Below, one piece after another: positions 25,440 through 35,700 of a stretch of DNA of 64,000 nt; position 1 is the stretch's first letter; every line of letters starts with the position of its first letter. A program made the translations under genes and the position numbers. Origin of the DNA: JABWCQ01 sp964530625 (GTDB lineage: Bacteria > Electryoneota > RPQS01); the NCBI GenBank assembly GCA_964530625.1, contig CAZHAK010000007.1, positions 67,616 through 131,615 on the forward strand. Direction: 5' to 3'. The notes under the pieces are model-generated. The model saw only the letters and a list, made by a program, of their open reading frames with translations. It was not told the origin of the DNA and did not search any database.

Positions 25440-26861
25440 CTAATTCCCCTTGTAAACTGGACCCAAAAACTTCGCCGATGCCGTGCCGATTTCCTCTGTG
25501 CCGTCCATCAGTTTGAACTCAATCGGCGTCGCCACCGTCCGGATGTGCTCTTTAGGTATCATTACAAATGCTTCAGCCTTGATGCGCTCTCCCGGCGCGA
25601 TCTCAAACGGTTCGCCTAGAACGAGCAGTTCCGCAGGCACAGGAGACTCAAGCATTACAGTCACCGTACGCGTCTTGGCATCTGTATTGGTCAAGTGCAT
25701 CTGTAGCATGTTTCGAATCAACCCGTCGTCCTGCACAAGATAGGGAATACCCGCTGATCTCACTACTGCAAAATCCACAATCTCCCGGTCTGCCAAACGA
25801 AAGAGGAACATTCCCAGCACCACAATAAACACACCCAGATAGAGTAAGACTCGTGGCCGCACGAACTTATGCCCCTTGTGTTCTATTCCCGCTGCTGAGT
25901 CATACCGAATCAACCCCGTCGGTCGTCCCACTTTCGTCATCACCGTATCGCACGCGTCAATACAGGCAGTACATTGAATGCACTCAAGTTGCAAGCCGTT
26001 GCGAATGTCAATCCCCGCCGGACAAACCTGCACACAACGGTTGCATGCGATGCAATCTCCTTTAGGCGTCTCATCATTCGGCCTGATCATACCGCGTGGT
26101 TCGCCCCGCCGTGTGTCATAGCCGATAATCAAACTATGATCATCGAGAAACACCGATTGAATCCGCGCGTAAGGACACAAGAAGTGACAGAACTGCTCCC
26201 GGAACCAGGCGAAATTGAAGTATGTCAGGAACGTGGTTGTCACCGCGACAACCATTGCCGCCGGATGCGCGACTCCAAACGTCCAAAACATCTCATACGA
26301 GGATTTCGGTCCGATGAAGTAAGCCGTGAAGCTCAAACTCATCGCGGTCGAAACAAGCCAAAAGATGGCGTGCTTCGAAATCTTCTTCGTCCAATAGGTA
26401 TCGTCACGCGGGCCGCTGTCAAGCTCTTTGCGCCGCCGAGGATTGCCTTCAATCCAGCGCTCGATGCGAAAGAATAACCCTTCGAGATAAATCGTCTGCG
26501 GACATGCCCACCCGCACCAAAGTCTGCCGAACATTGCCGAAAACCAAAACAACGCGAGCACCGAAAGCACCAACATGAGCGCCAGCAAATAAAGATCGCT
26601 GGCCAAAAACGTAACTCCGAAAAATGAAAATCTGCGGGTGACTAAATCGAACAGCACGAACGGTTTGCCGCCAATCGTCAACCACGGTGCCACCAGATAG
26701 AACACAATTAGTACGGCGATCACAATGTTCCGCCGGTTCATCCAATAGCCCTTTGCTGCCTCGTGATAGACCCACTTGCGTTTGCCTTCCGAGTCGATTG
26801 TCGAACTCGTCTCCGGCATGTGCGGTGAGTTTAGCACCGGCAGTTTACCACTCTCTTTCAT
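25440..26861 (-). CDS. ccoG: CcoG/FixG, cbb3 oxidase accessory iron-sulfur protein
   Basis: This 473-residue inner-membrane protein shows the full FixG pattern. Membrane segments lie near 48-65, 85-110, 160-180 and 195-220, with CGWACPQTIYLEGLFFRIER after the second. Two ferredoxin-type cysteine clusters follow (CIACNRCVQVCP and CIQCTACIDACD), then a further membrane segment (about 340) and a periplasmic Ig-like FixG C-terminal domain. It helps reduce copper for delivery to the oxidase, as described for CcoG. The start ATG at 26861 overlaps the ccoP stop by one base. Confidence 0.93.
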   Translation of the reverse strand: MKESGKLPVLNSPHMPETSSTIDSEGKRKWVYHEAAKGYWMNRRNIVIAVLIVFYLVAPWLTIGGKPFVLFDLVTRRFSFFGVTFLASDLYLLALMLVLSVLALFWFSAMFGRLWCGWACPQTIYLEGLFFRIERWIEGNPRRRKELDSGPRDDTYWTKKISKHAIFWLVSTAMSLSFTAYFIGPKSSYEMFWTFGVAHPAAMVVAVTTTFLTYFNFAWFREQFCHFLCPYARIQSVFLDDHSLIIGYDTRRGEPRGMIRPNDETPKGDCIACNRCVQVCPAGIDIRNGLQLECIQCTACIDACDTVMTKVGRPTGLIRYDSAAGIEHKGHKFVRPRVLLYLGVFIVVLGMFLFRLADREIVDFAVVRSAGIPYLVQDDGLIRNMLQMHLTNTDAKTRTVTVMLESPVPAELLVLGEPFEIAPGERIKAEAFVMIPKEHIRTVATPIEFKLMDGTEEIGTASAKFLGPVYKGN

Positions 26862-27532
26862 TACATGTTCGCGTTTGTCGCCGTCGAATCTCTCACCGCC
26901 TGCACGGAGTCCGCAGTAACTGCTTGCTTGGGAGTGCGAATGGTTGCCATATCGTATGGATCACCCTCAGCTTTCTTACCTGTCGTGGGCGGCGGCGTTT
27001 CCCACAAGGTCACCACATACGCCGTGATCATCTTGATCTTGCGTTCACCCAAAATCGGGCCCCATGTCGGCATTCCTTTCGCGGCGACGCCGTTCATAAT
27101 CGTGGACGTTATTGCCGCTTCGTCCGGCCCGTGAATCCAATACTTGTCCGTCAGGTTCGGCCCGATCCCGCCCTCGCCGAATGTCCCGTGACACGACACG
27201 CAAAACGTGCCGTAATACTTCTTCCCGGCGGCTATCGGATCCTTGTCATAAAATCCCGAAGCCACAAGCTCCGCCTCACGCTGCTCCGCCGCAAATGCCG
27301 CTTGTGCAATATCCCGCGCAAGATAATCTTCTGGCAATAGGTCAAATATGTGCACCAGCGGTGTGTACACTACTGCGAATACGATACAAATGAAAAATAG
27401 TTGCACCCACCACTTCGGAAGCGGATTGTCCGCTTCCATGATGCCGTCATAGTCGTGATCCATTAACTCCTGCTTGGGCATGAAATCGCCGGGCAGTTCG
27501 GCCTGCATATCATTCTGTTGCTTATCAGTCAT
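26861..27532 (-). CDS. ccoP: cbb3 oxidase subunit III (CcoP) with one haem c site
   Basis: This 223-residue membrane-anchored cytochrome c has the CcoP N-terminal signature (DHDYDGIMEADNPLPKWWVQ) and one membrane segment (about 43-65). It has a single haem c motif, FCVSCH (Cys111, Cys114, His115), with an axial Met probably in GMPTW. Classical CcoP has two haem motifs in about 300 residues, so this is the short mono-haem form. It passes electrons to CcoNO. The C-terminal tail (about 185-223) is low-complexity. The start ATG overlaps the ccoQ stop by four bases. Confidence 0.9.
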   Translation of the reverse strand: MTDKQQNDMQAELPGDFMPKQELMDHDYDGIMEADNPLPKWWVQLFFICIVFAVVYTPLVHIFDLLPEDYLARDIAQAAFAAEQREAELVASGFYDKDPIAAGKKYYGTFCVSCHGTFGEGGIGPNLTDKYWIHGPDEAAITSTIMNGVAAKGMPTWGPILGERKIKMITAYVVTLWETPPPTTGKKAEGDPYDMATIRTPKQAVTADSVQAVRDSTATNANM

Positions 27533-27732
27533 GAGGAATGCCCTCTCGTAGAGTGCGAATTGGTTGTATCTTCATCGTCTTCGTGAAGCGGTAAGTTGCT
27601 CTCATCTTCAAATCGGTTCCTCTTGCCCAAGAACGTCCAAATCAGGATCGCCGAAAATGCGGCGAACATGATGATCAAAGACACGACCGGCCAGATCCCG
27701 AGTTCTAAGTTGGTTAACAGGTCTCGTAGCAT
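27529..27732 (-). CDS. ccoQ: cbb3 oxidase small subunit CcoQ
   Basis: This 67-residue protein has a single membrane segment (IWPVVSLIIMFAAFSAILIW), then the FLGKR motif typical of CcoQ and an acidic, polar tail. It stabilises the assembled oxidase. It overlaps ccoP by four bases and touches ccoNO at 27732. Identification rests on length, topology and position between ccoNO and ccoP. Confidence 0.85.
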   Translation of the reverse strand: MLRDLLTNLELGIWPVVSLIIMFAAFSAILIWTFLGKRNRFEDESNLPLHEDDEDTTNSHSTRGHSS

Positions 27733-29864
27733 CAGTGGCCCACCAAGAGTTGAACAGGCTGCTTGCCCATACGCTGCAAGTACGCGATCATCGCGACCAT
27801 CTCCGTCTTCTCCATACCCGTGATGCCTTCAGCGGCAAGCCGTTCACCGATCTCTGCGGCCTGTGATCGAATGGAAACCTGCGCGTTCTCGATGTCCTGC
27901 GGAGTATAGGGAACATTTAGCAGCACGTGTGCTCTTAGCTTGGACTCAATATCAGATGTGTTCAATTCCGTTTCCGCAAGCCATGTGTACTGCGGCATAA
28001 TCGAGCCTGGCGATGTCGAGCGCGGATCCATGAAATGCAAGTAGTGCCAGTGATCAGGGTATTTCCCACCGACACGCGCAAGGTCCGGGCCGATACGCCG
28101 GGATCCCCACTGGAACGGGTGGTCATACTCAAACTCACCCGGCTTGGAATACTCGCCATAACGCAAAACCTCGTCGCGCAACGGACGAATCATCTGCGAA
28201 TGACAATTGTAACAGCCTTCCCGCACATAAATATCTCGGCCTTCAAGTTCCAGCGGAGTATAAGGCACTGCCGCGCTGGCGTGCAACGGCACATAACTCT
28301 TCGGCATTAACAGAGGCCCGATCTCGATTACTCCGCCAATCGTAATCATCACCACGACGACCATCGTGAAAGCAAACGGTTTGCCTTCGATGAAATGGTG
28401 CCAATAGGTTTTCGGTCCATACACGGCAGGCTTCAAACTTGACAGAGATGGAGCGGATGCTTCCTCGTCCGCAGCAGGCTCAGCGCTCCGAATCGTACGC
28501 CACACGTTGTAGCACATAATCAGAATGCCGGTCAAGTAAAGCGTTCCGCCCAATAATCGCGTATGATAAAACGGCAGAATTCTCTGTGTCGTCTCGACAA
28601 AATTCGGATACTGAAGCAATCCGTCAGCGTCAAAAGCGCGCCACATCAAGCCCTGCATGATTCCCGCGATCCAAATCGGCACGATGTAAAGCAAAATTCC
28701 AATCGTCGCAACCCAAAGATGCGTCGTCGCAAGCCCCTTCGAGTGCAACTCGGTCTTCCACAGCTTCGGTATCAGGTAGTAGAACATGCCGAAGATCATA
28801 AATCCGACCCAGCCCAATGCGCCGCCGTGAACATGCGCAATCGTATAGTCCGTGTAATGTGTCAGCGAATTAATCGCCTTAATGGACATCATCGGGCCTT
28901 CAAACGTGGCCATACCGTAAAACGTCACTGACAAAACTAGGAACTTCAGAATAGGATCCTGCCGCACCTTGTTCCATGCGCCCCGCAATGTCAATAATCC
29001 ATTCAACATACCACCCCAAGATGGAGCAATCAGCATGACGCTGAACACCGCGCCCAACGTCTGCGCCCAGTCTGGCAAAGCCGTATAGTGCAAGTGATGA
29101 GGCCCGGCCCAGATGTACATAAAGACCAAAGCCCAAAAGTGTATAATAGACAATCTGTAACTATACACCGGACGGTTCGCGGCTTTGGGAATAAAGTAAT
29201 ACATCATCCCTAAAAATGGAGTCGTCAACACAAATCCGACCGCGTTATGCCCGTACCACCACTGCACCAGTGCGTCCTGCACTCCCGCGAAAACCGAATA
29301 GCTCTTCAGCATCGTCGCCGGAACTGCCAGGCTGTTCACGATGTGCAGCATCGCAATCGTCAAAATCGTCGCAATGTAAAACCAGATGGCGACATAAAGA
29401 TGCCGCTCGCGCCGTTTGATAATCGTACCAAAGAAGTTAATCGCGAACACAACCCAAACCAGCGCGATCAAAATGTCTATCGGCCATTCCAGTTCGGCAT
29501 ACTCCTTCGAAGTAGAGATACCCAACGGCAATGTCACCGTCGCAAGTACTATGATAAGCTGCCAGCCCCAGAAATGGACTTTAGACAGAATATCACTGAA
29601 CATGCGCGCCTTCAGCAAACGCTGAGATGAATAGTATACGCCCGCAAAAATTGCGTTGCCGGCGAAAGCAAAGATCACGGCGTTCGTATGCAGCGGACGT
29701 AATCGCCCGAACGTAAACCACGATGTGTCAAAGTTCATCTGCCAAAAGGCGAGCTGCGATGCGGCAATCACGCCCACAAGCATCCCCACAGCTCCCCACA
29801 AGAGAGTGGCTATGGTAAACTTGCGGACGATGTCGTAGTCGTAGCGAAAGGTTTCCATCGCCAT
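27732..29864 (-). CDS. ccoNO: Fused cbb3 oxidase subunits I and II (CcoN-CcoO)
   Basis: This 710-residue fusion joins the haem-copper catalytic subunit CcoN (about 1-470, twelve membrane segments) to the cytochrome c subunit CcoO (about 490-710). CcoN motifs include RPLHTNAVIFAF (low-spin haem His), WWYGHNAVGF (CuB-site His), AGPHHLHYT (CuB His pair) and AHVHGGALGWVGF. CcoO has one membrane anchor and the haem c motif CYNCH (Cys551, Cys554, His555). The reaction is O2 reduction to water with proton pumping, at high oxygen affinity. The joining segment (about 455-490) is continuous with no stop. Fused CcoNO is known in Bacteroidota and relatives. The start lies four bases after the ccoS stop. 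Confidence 0.94.
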   Translation of the reverse strand: MAMETFRYDYDIVRKFTIATLLWGAVGMLVGVIAASQLAFWQMNFDTSWFTFGRLRPLHTNAVIFAFAGNAIFAGVYYSSQRLLKARMFSDILSKVHFWGWQLIIVLATVTLPLGISTSKEYAELEWPIDILIALVWVVFAINFFGTIIKRRERHLYVAIWFYIATILTIAMLHIVNSLAVPATMLKSYSVFAGVQDALVQWWYGHNAVGFVLTTPFLGMMYYFIPKAANRPVYSYRLSIIHFWALVFMYIWAGPHHLHYTALPDWAQTLGAVFSVMLIAPSWGGMLNGLLTLRGAWNKVRQDPILKFLVLSVTFYGMATFEGPMMSIKAINSLTHYTDYTIAHVHGGALGWVGFMIFGMFYYLIPKLWKTELHSKGLATTHLWVATIGILLYIVPIWIAGIMQGLMWRAFDADGLLQYPNFVETTQRILPFYHTRLLGGTLYLTGILIMCYNVWRTIRSAEPAADEEASAPSLSSLKPAVYGPKTYWHHFIEGKPFAFTMVVVVMITIGGVIEIGPLLMPKSYVPLHASAAVPYTPLELEGRDIYVREGCYNCHSQMIRPLRDEVLRYGEYSKPGEFEYDHPFQWGSRRIGPDLARVGGKYPDHWHYLHFMDPRSTSPGSIMPQYTWLAETELNTSDIESKLRAHVLLNVPYTPQDIENAQVSIRSQAAEIGERLAAEGITGMEKTEMVAMIAYLQRMGKQPVQLLVGH

Positions 29865-29868
29865 ACAG

Positions 29869-30036
29869 TTACTTCCCGTCCTTGTCTTTTGGTGACTTCG
29901 TTTCGTCTAATAGAATCCGCTGTGCCGGACTGTCCAAATCATCGAACTGTCCACCGTGTACTGCCCACAAATAGAATCCGACAAACACCAGTATGAACAG
30001 CACCGCCAGCGCCATCAACCAGTAGAGGATATTCAT
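29869..30036 (-). CDS. ccoS: cbb3 oxidase assembly protein CcoS
   Basis: This 55-residue protein begins MNILYWLMALAVLFILVFVG, one membrane helix, and continues FYLWAVHGGQFDDLDSPAQR. The GQFDDLDSPAxRIL motif is the hallmark of CcoS, needed for cofactor insertion into cbb3 oxidase. The frame is open upstream to 30159, but ATG at 30036 is the family start and overlaps the ccoI stop (ATGA). Confidence 0.92.
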   Translation of the reverse strand: MNILYWLMALAVLFILVFVGFYLWAVHGGQFDDLDSPAQRILLDETKSPKDKDGK

Positions 30037-32459
30037 AGCCTCGAACCTCGCACTGCCAAAGTGAGTACCGTAATCGAAGACGCGGGCATCAATATTGCCG
30101 CGAGCAGGGGAGAGACCAATCCCGCCATCGCCAGACCCGCGCCAAGTGCGTTGTAACATATCGCAATCACGACGTTGTGCCGGATCGTTCTCATTGTGTT
30201 GCTTGAAAGTGAGACAAGTTCCGCGAATGCAATCGGCCCCCCCCGCGAGACAAAAACATCGGCCGCGCTTCGCGCGATGTCTGCGGCTTCTGCGGCAGAC
30301 ACTCCAATCGTCGCCCGTGAAAGCGCCGCCGCGTCGTTCACGCCGTCGCCAAACATGGCTGTCCGTGTGCCACGTGCTTCAAGTTCTGCCACCCGAGCAA
30401 GTTTGTCTTCCGGTGACACATCGCCCCGCGCGGAGGTAATACCCAACGCGCTGGCAACTCGTGAAACTTCAATCGAGCGATCTCCGCTCAATAGTTCAAT
30501 AGAAATATCCTTCTTGCGCAACGCGTCCACCGCTTGTTGCGCGTCCGGACTAATCGAATCGGCCAACAAAAAGTTTGCCAAGACTCTACCGTCACGGGCA
30601 ACAAACACATTTCCGTCACCAGACAAAGGCACTTCAGGATCAAGACACTCAAGCTCGCGCATAAATCGTTCGGAACCCACTGCCAGCCGACGCCCGTCCA
30701 CGATTCCCGAAACTCCCTGCGGATAGATTTCCACGTCCGAAACAGAGAACGGTTGCGAGTCCACACGCTTTAGTGCCTGACCAATAGGATGCGTCGTAAA
30801 GGATTCCACCGCCGCAACCTGCCGCATTAACTTATTCTGTTCACATGGCGACAAACTCGCAGCATAGCTAGCGGCCACAAATTCCATCTTGCCTGACGTT
30901 AGCGTACCCGTCTTATCCAACAGCGCATGTCTTATACTAGCCGCGCGCTCTAAGGCGTCCGATGACTTAATGTATATCCCTTGCTTTGCCGCGCGTCCCA
31001 TAGCAACTGACAGCGCTACAGGTGTCGCAAGGCCCAGCGCGCACGGGCAAGTGATGACCAAGAGCGCCGCCACGTTCCACGGAATCTGCGCCGGATCAAT
31101 CTGCCACCAAATCACCGCCGTAACTGCCGCCAGTGTCAACACCGTCGCCACAAAATATCCAGCAATCCGGTCATGCAATTTCACAATAGGCGCGCGTTCG
31201 CCTGCAGCTTTACGCATCATCTCAGAAAGCTGCGAGAGTCGCGTAAAAGCTCCCACCGCCGTAGCCTGTAATCTGAGCGGCACTGACACAACTTGCGATC
31301 CCGCGAATGTCGTTGAGCCGACATCCTTCCTCACCGCGTCCGATTCGCCGCTCAAATGCGCTTCCGTCACCCATGCGCTTTGCAACGCGACTCCATCCAC
31401 GGTAATCACGTCGCCCGGCAAAAACAGCAGTGTATCTCCCGCGTCCGCGGCGGCCAAGGCAATTTCTTCAATCTTGCCGTCAACTTCCCGGCGGACTCTG
31501 CGTGGCGCCTGCTCCATCAACGACTCAGAGGCGTCTGCGGCTCGCGCCGTCGCTCTGCTCAAGAGCATCCGTCCCACGAGCAACAAGAATATCAGTATGG
31601 ATAAGCTGTCAAAGTACACTTCGCCTCGACTCTGAATTGTCGCGACAACGCTCACAGACATCGCCGCAATAATTCCCAAACTGATCGGCAAATCCATGTG
31701 CAGCATCCCGGCCCGTAAGCCTGCCATTGCGCCACGATAAAACGGCATCGCAGAATAGAGCACGGCAGGCAGAGCAAGTCCGAAACTCACCCAGCGGAAA
31801 AGGCTTGCAAGCTCTGCGTCAATACCGCTAAACTCCCCTGCGTACAAGGCCGCGGCCAGCAGCATGATATTTCCAGCTACTCCACCCGCAACACCCATCC
31901 GCAAAAGTAAGCTGCGAGTCTCTTTCTTGCGCGCTTGGGCGATGCTGTCTTCAATCAGCGGATGAGGTGTGTAACCAAACCGATCCAGTGCATGAGCCAG
32001 ACGGCTCAATTTCACCTGTATCGGATCAAAAATAATCTCGACAATGTTGCGGCCCAAGTCGAGTTTTGCGTAAGCCGCGCCTTCGCGTTCCAGCAATACT
32101 TTTTCAACCAACCACGAACAGGCTGCGCAATGAACCCCTTCTAAATAAAACTGCACTGAGAGTCGCCCCTCAGCGCGCGCTTCGGCGTATCGCTGCAAAA
32201 ACTCTGCGTCATCAAAATAATGAAACGCTTTACCTGAGACTCGAGCGGGCTTCTTCCTTGCCCCGCCGATTTGATCACGAAATTCGTAATAGCTCTCAAG
32301 CTCCGAATCATGCAAAATCGCAAACACCGCCTCACATCCCGCACAGCAAAACCCCTCACCCGAATCCGTCTGTCGAGCCACCGGAACAGGCAACGAGCAA
32401 TGTGCGCACGATTGAGTTCGCCTAACCAGATTTCCGGACGATGTCGCTGGAGTTGTCAT
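30033..32459 (-). CDS. ccoI: Copper-translocating P-type ATPase CcoI/FixI
   Basis: This 808-residue inner-membrane ATPase moves copper for cbb3 oxidase maturation. The N-terminus has a Cys-rich metal-binding segment (CAHC ... GFCCAGC) and a heavy-metal-associated domain with CAAC. Eight membrane segments follow, with the CPC transport motif in TCPCALGLATPVAL. The phosphorylation site is Asp515 in DKTGTLTSG, and the hinge is GDGVNDAAAL. Length and motif order match CcoI. It is the first gene of the eight-gene cbb3 operon. Confidence 0.94.
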   Translation of the reverse strand: MTTPATSSGNLVRRTQSCAHCSLPVPVARQTDSGEGFCCAGCEAVFAILHDSELESYYEFRDQIGGARKKPARVSGKAFHYFDDAEFLQRYAEARAEGRLSVQFYLEGVHCAACSWLVEKVLLEREGAAYAKLDLGRNIVEIIFDPIQVKLSRLAHALDRFGYTPHPLIEDSIAQARKKETRSLLLRMGVAGGVAGNIMLLAAALYAGEFSGIDAELASLFRWVSFGLALPAVLYSAMPFYRGAMAGLRAGMLHMDLPISLGIIAAMSVSVVATIQSRGEVYFDSLSILIFLLLVGRMLLSRATARAADASESLMEQAPRRVRREVDGKIEEIALAAADAGDTLLFLPGDVITVDGVALQSAWVTEAHLSGESDAVRKDVGSTTFAGSQVVSVPLRLQATAVGAFTRLSQLSEMMRKAAGERAPIVKLHDRIAGYFVATVLTLAAVTAVIWWQIDPAQIPWNVAALLVITCPCALGLATPVALSVAMGRAAKQGIYIKSSDALERAASIRHALLDKTGTLTSGKMEFVAASYAASLSPCEQNKLMRQVAAVESFTTHPIGQALKRVDSQPFSVSDVEIYPQGVSGIVDGRRLAVGSERFMRELECLDPEVPLSGDGNVFVARDGRVLANFLLADSISPDAQQAVDALRKKDISIELLSGDRSIEVSRVASALGITSARGDVSPEDKLARVAELEARGTRTAMFGDGVNDAAALSRATIGVSAAEAADIARSAADVFVSRGGPIAFAELVSLSSNTMRTIRHNVVIAICYNALGAGLAMAGLVSPLLAAILMPASSITVLTLAVRGSRL

Positions 32460-32694
32460 TCAGGGAAAGAAAATAGGGAGGCATCTTTTGATCCAAGTCG
32501 GTTTCTCGTGCGCAAGTCTGCAATTCGCTATAATTTGCGATACCAAAAACAGACTAAAGGAGTCAATTTCTAAATCGTTGTTTTAGCGCTACACTCAAGC
32601 ATCCATGAAGTCAGCAGAGATTCAGAATTCCAATGGCACCCGACTAAGCGGCTTCGCCTTTATCATAAGGCATCATAGCCGAAAAAGCAACTCC

Positions 32695-32708
32695 GGATAA
32701 CGTTATCC
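32695..32708. promoter_or_regulatory. 14-bp perfect palindrome, possible operator
   Basis: GGATAACGTTATCC is a perfect 14-bp palindrome, 236 bases upstream of the ccoI start and outside any gene. It could be a regulator site for the cbb3 operon. Nothing else supports this, and a chance palindrome is possible. Confidence 0.25.
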
Positions 32709-32749
32709 AGAAACTCATTATGGTGCTTGGCACATGCGCACAAGGGTAC

Positions 32750-32772
32750 AAAAAAGCCGGGAAAACCCGGCT
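32750..32772 (-). terminator. Terminator of the second beta-helix gene
   Basis: AGCCGGG (32755-32761) and CCCGGCT (32766-32772) form a 7-bp stem with an AAAA loop. On the minus strand it is followed by six Ts. It lies 26 bases after the beta-helix stop codon. Confidence 0.85.
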
Positions 32773-32797
32773 CTCCTGCCTACCTTGCCAGACTCGC

Positions 32798-35700
32798 TTA
32801 CGGCGCGACAGCCGAGCGGACGCGAAGGGGAGTGACCTGTCGCACTTCTGCGTCCAGCGGCAAAACACAGGTTGTGTCTTGCGTCAGATAAATCTGCTGC
32901 CAAACTCCAAGTGAGTCCAGTTTCTCAACTTCGAAAATTAGCCCACTTTGGTCGCACAAGCGTGTGGACTTGGCAGGCGTCCATTTCAGTATCAACACTG
33001 ACGTATCTTGCGCTGATATGACTAATTTCTGCGGTGTCCACGGATTGACCACGTACGGAGTGTAAAATGCTCCGATTTCAACGTACGTCAAATCAGGGTC
33101 GCAGGCCGCGCCGGGGCTGCCTGCATCCATGCACGGCGAGGACAAGCTAAGCGAGTAGTTTTCGCCATCATAGTCCGCGTACATTGGATCAACAAATAAA
33201 TTCGAATATGTGTCGGATGAGTATTCCAAATGATTCGCGGAGTTTAGAACACCTATCGAAGCCGGGCCGTTACCCGGATTGTTCAGATAGTACTGAAAGT
33301 TAACTCCGCTGTTGCGCGTAAAATTACAATTGAGAATTCGCGCGGCGGAGCTTGCTTGAAAATATACCGCTGGCCCGTTATTCGTAATCTGGCACGAGGA
33401 CATTACTGCGGATGATGCCTCTAAATAAGCTGCGGAACCTGTGTTCGCATAGTTATCGATGATTGTACATCTTTCGACTCTACTGGAATCGCTCGACATC
33501 CGCAACACGCCGCCAAACTGGACTGCGATGTTCCCGACAAAGAGTCCCTGCTTAAGCAGTACACTCCCACCAAGAATTCGCGCCGCGCCGCCTGATCCGC
33601 TGGCAACGTTGTTCAAGCACTCAATACCAACAATCTCACCCATGCAATTTGTTAAATACAGTCCGCCGCCGTTATTGGATCTATTGCTGACGAGTCGCAA
33701 ACTATCGCAATTGAATTCACTACCACTTCCGTACATCGCCCCCCCGAAGATATCTGATGAGTTGTTGCTCATTGTGACGTACGAGAGCTCCACGATGGAA
33801 TTTCGCACATGAAGCGCGCCGCCTTCCTCTGCACCATTATCAGACAGCGATACGTGAGCAAAAGTCAATTGACAATTCTGCGCCGAGACTGCGCCGCCTA
33901 TATCCGCTGTGCAATTTGCGATCAAGCCTTGTGAGAACGAAATATTTCCATCCGATTCGACTCTTATCGCACCACCGGACGTTGCGCGGCAACGCGAAAA
34001 AATGCACTCTGTCAAGATCGGACTTCCGCTCACGACTCTTATACCGCCGCCTTCCGTAACCGCCGTGCAGTTAACAACCGAACTGGCATTGATCTCCGGC
34101 GAAGAACCCCCAAAGAAACCAAAGCCGCCACCGCTGCTGTCTATCTGTGAAGAGCTCGCATTCGAAAGTGACAGAAACTTTAAACGCGAGGCCGAAGACT
34201 CCGACCCATAAAAACGGATGCCCCGCCAGCGCGGCGGATTGGCAATCGTGTCGGCAAACATGAAAACAGAATCCGCTGTATTTCCATCAACAGTCAATAC
34301 CCCGTACACAAGTATCCCGTACGGCCCCATAAATTCAAGCTCAGTTCCAGCGTTGATCACAAGCTCACTTCCTTGAGGAACAACTAGATCTCCGTAAACC
34401 CGGTGTGATCCTGTAGGAAGAGTGCCCGACATCACCCCCCACAATCCTCGACCCACATTAGACTGCTCTGATTCATAGCAGCCCAAGTCAGGCAAACTGC
34501 CCACCGGGACCGGTCTGGCTTCCCCAATTATATCGCTTGCGAGTCCCGCAATGGACCCGGCGTTCTTGACCAAAGAACTCAGCGTGTCAAGCTGATACGG
34601 CTCGGCTCCTGTTCCCACAAATCCCGGATCACCAAACATGTTTCCATAGCCGTCACAGATTGTGCCGTTGGCATTGGTCGATGTCAATTGACCAAGGCCG
34701 ACTGGTACCGCGCCCACAAAAGATTGACTGCCAATCGCATAAAACAAAGTGTTCCGGATCGTCCAAGCTATAGATCCGCCCACAAACCCTATTCCTACCG
34801 GACTATTGCCTGATCCATTGCCACTGGAATTACCGGAGATAATCGAATTCAAAATCATTCCCGGTGATTGACTTATTACAAAACTGTTCCCGTATGGCGA
34901 TGAATTCGCAACCATTGTACAATGAAGAAAAGTTGGACTCGAACTGCTGACTACAGCGACTCCTCCCATGACTTCGCCACGATTGCCGGTGATCAAGCAA
35001 TTCGTGAACATGGGCAATGCGTTGGCGAGGTAAATCGCTCCCCCGAGACTATCGGCAAAATTGTCTTGGAGCCTGCACGCAGTGATATCTGGTGACGACT
35101 CTCTTAGCGACAAAGCTCCACCGTGCATCAGAGCGTGGTTCTCGGACACTGTGCAATTCGTCATGTCTACGTCTGACGAGTACGCGAAAACCCCCCCGCC
35201 AAGAGAATCTGTTACATTCCCGCGAATCAAACAACCTTGAAATCTCGGATTACTTTCGATGGTGCAAATGCCGCCGCCCGTTCCAGCCGAACTGTTGTTC
35301 TCAATCACGCAATTCGTAAAAACAGGACCCGCTTGAAGTCTGCAGAAAACCCCGCCGCCGCCCCTGCCGTTCGAGCGGTTGTTCCGAATCTGACAATCTG
35401 TCACGGTAGCAAATGACTCACGGCTGATCTTCATCCCACCGCCTCGATCTGCCGCCGTATTTCTCTCAAACACACATCGCGTAAATATCGGATTTGCTCC
35501 GGGCCTATAACAATGAACTCCGCCACCGTCATCGGCTGACTCATTTTCCACAAACTGGCAATCCGTAAATCGCGGTGCCGCCTCCCAGCAATATGCGCCA
35601 CCGCCATCCCGAAGCAACGTCCGATTTCGGTAGATGAGACATGAATCTAATGTTGCCCGGGTCGAACTGTCGTAAAAATAAAGTCCGCCACCTTGAGATA

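Larger units (their letters stand above)
32460..32797. other. Intergenic region upstream of the cbb3 operon
   Basis: 338 bases between ccoI and the beta-helix gene, both leftward. It holds the beta-helix terminator (32750-32772), a 14-bp palindrome (32695-32708) and presumably the cbb3 promoter. I looked for an FNR/FixK box (TTGAT-N4-ATCAA) before ccoI and did not find a convincing one. There is no coding frame of substance. Confidence 0.6.

Noticed and set aside
27732..29864. Frameshift or assembly artefact joining CcoN and CcoO
   Set aside because: The frame is continuous, the linker is protein-like, and fused CcoNO is known in related phyla.
32460..32640. FNR/FixK-type box before ccoI
   Set aside because: TTTTGATCCAAGTC has only one half-site; the second half does not match.
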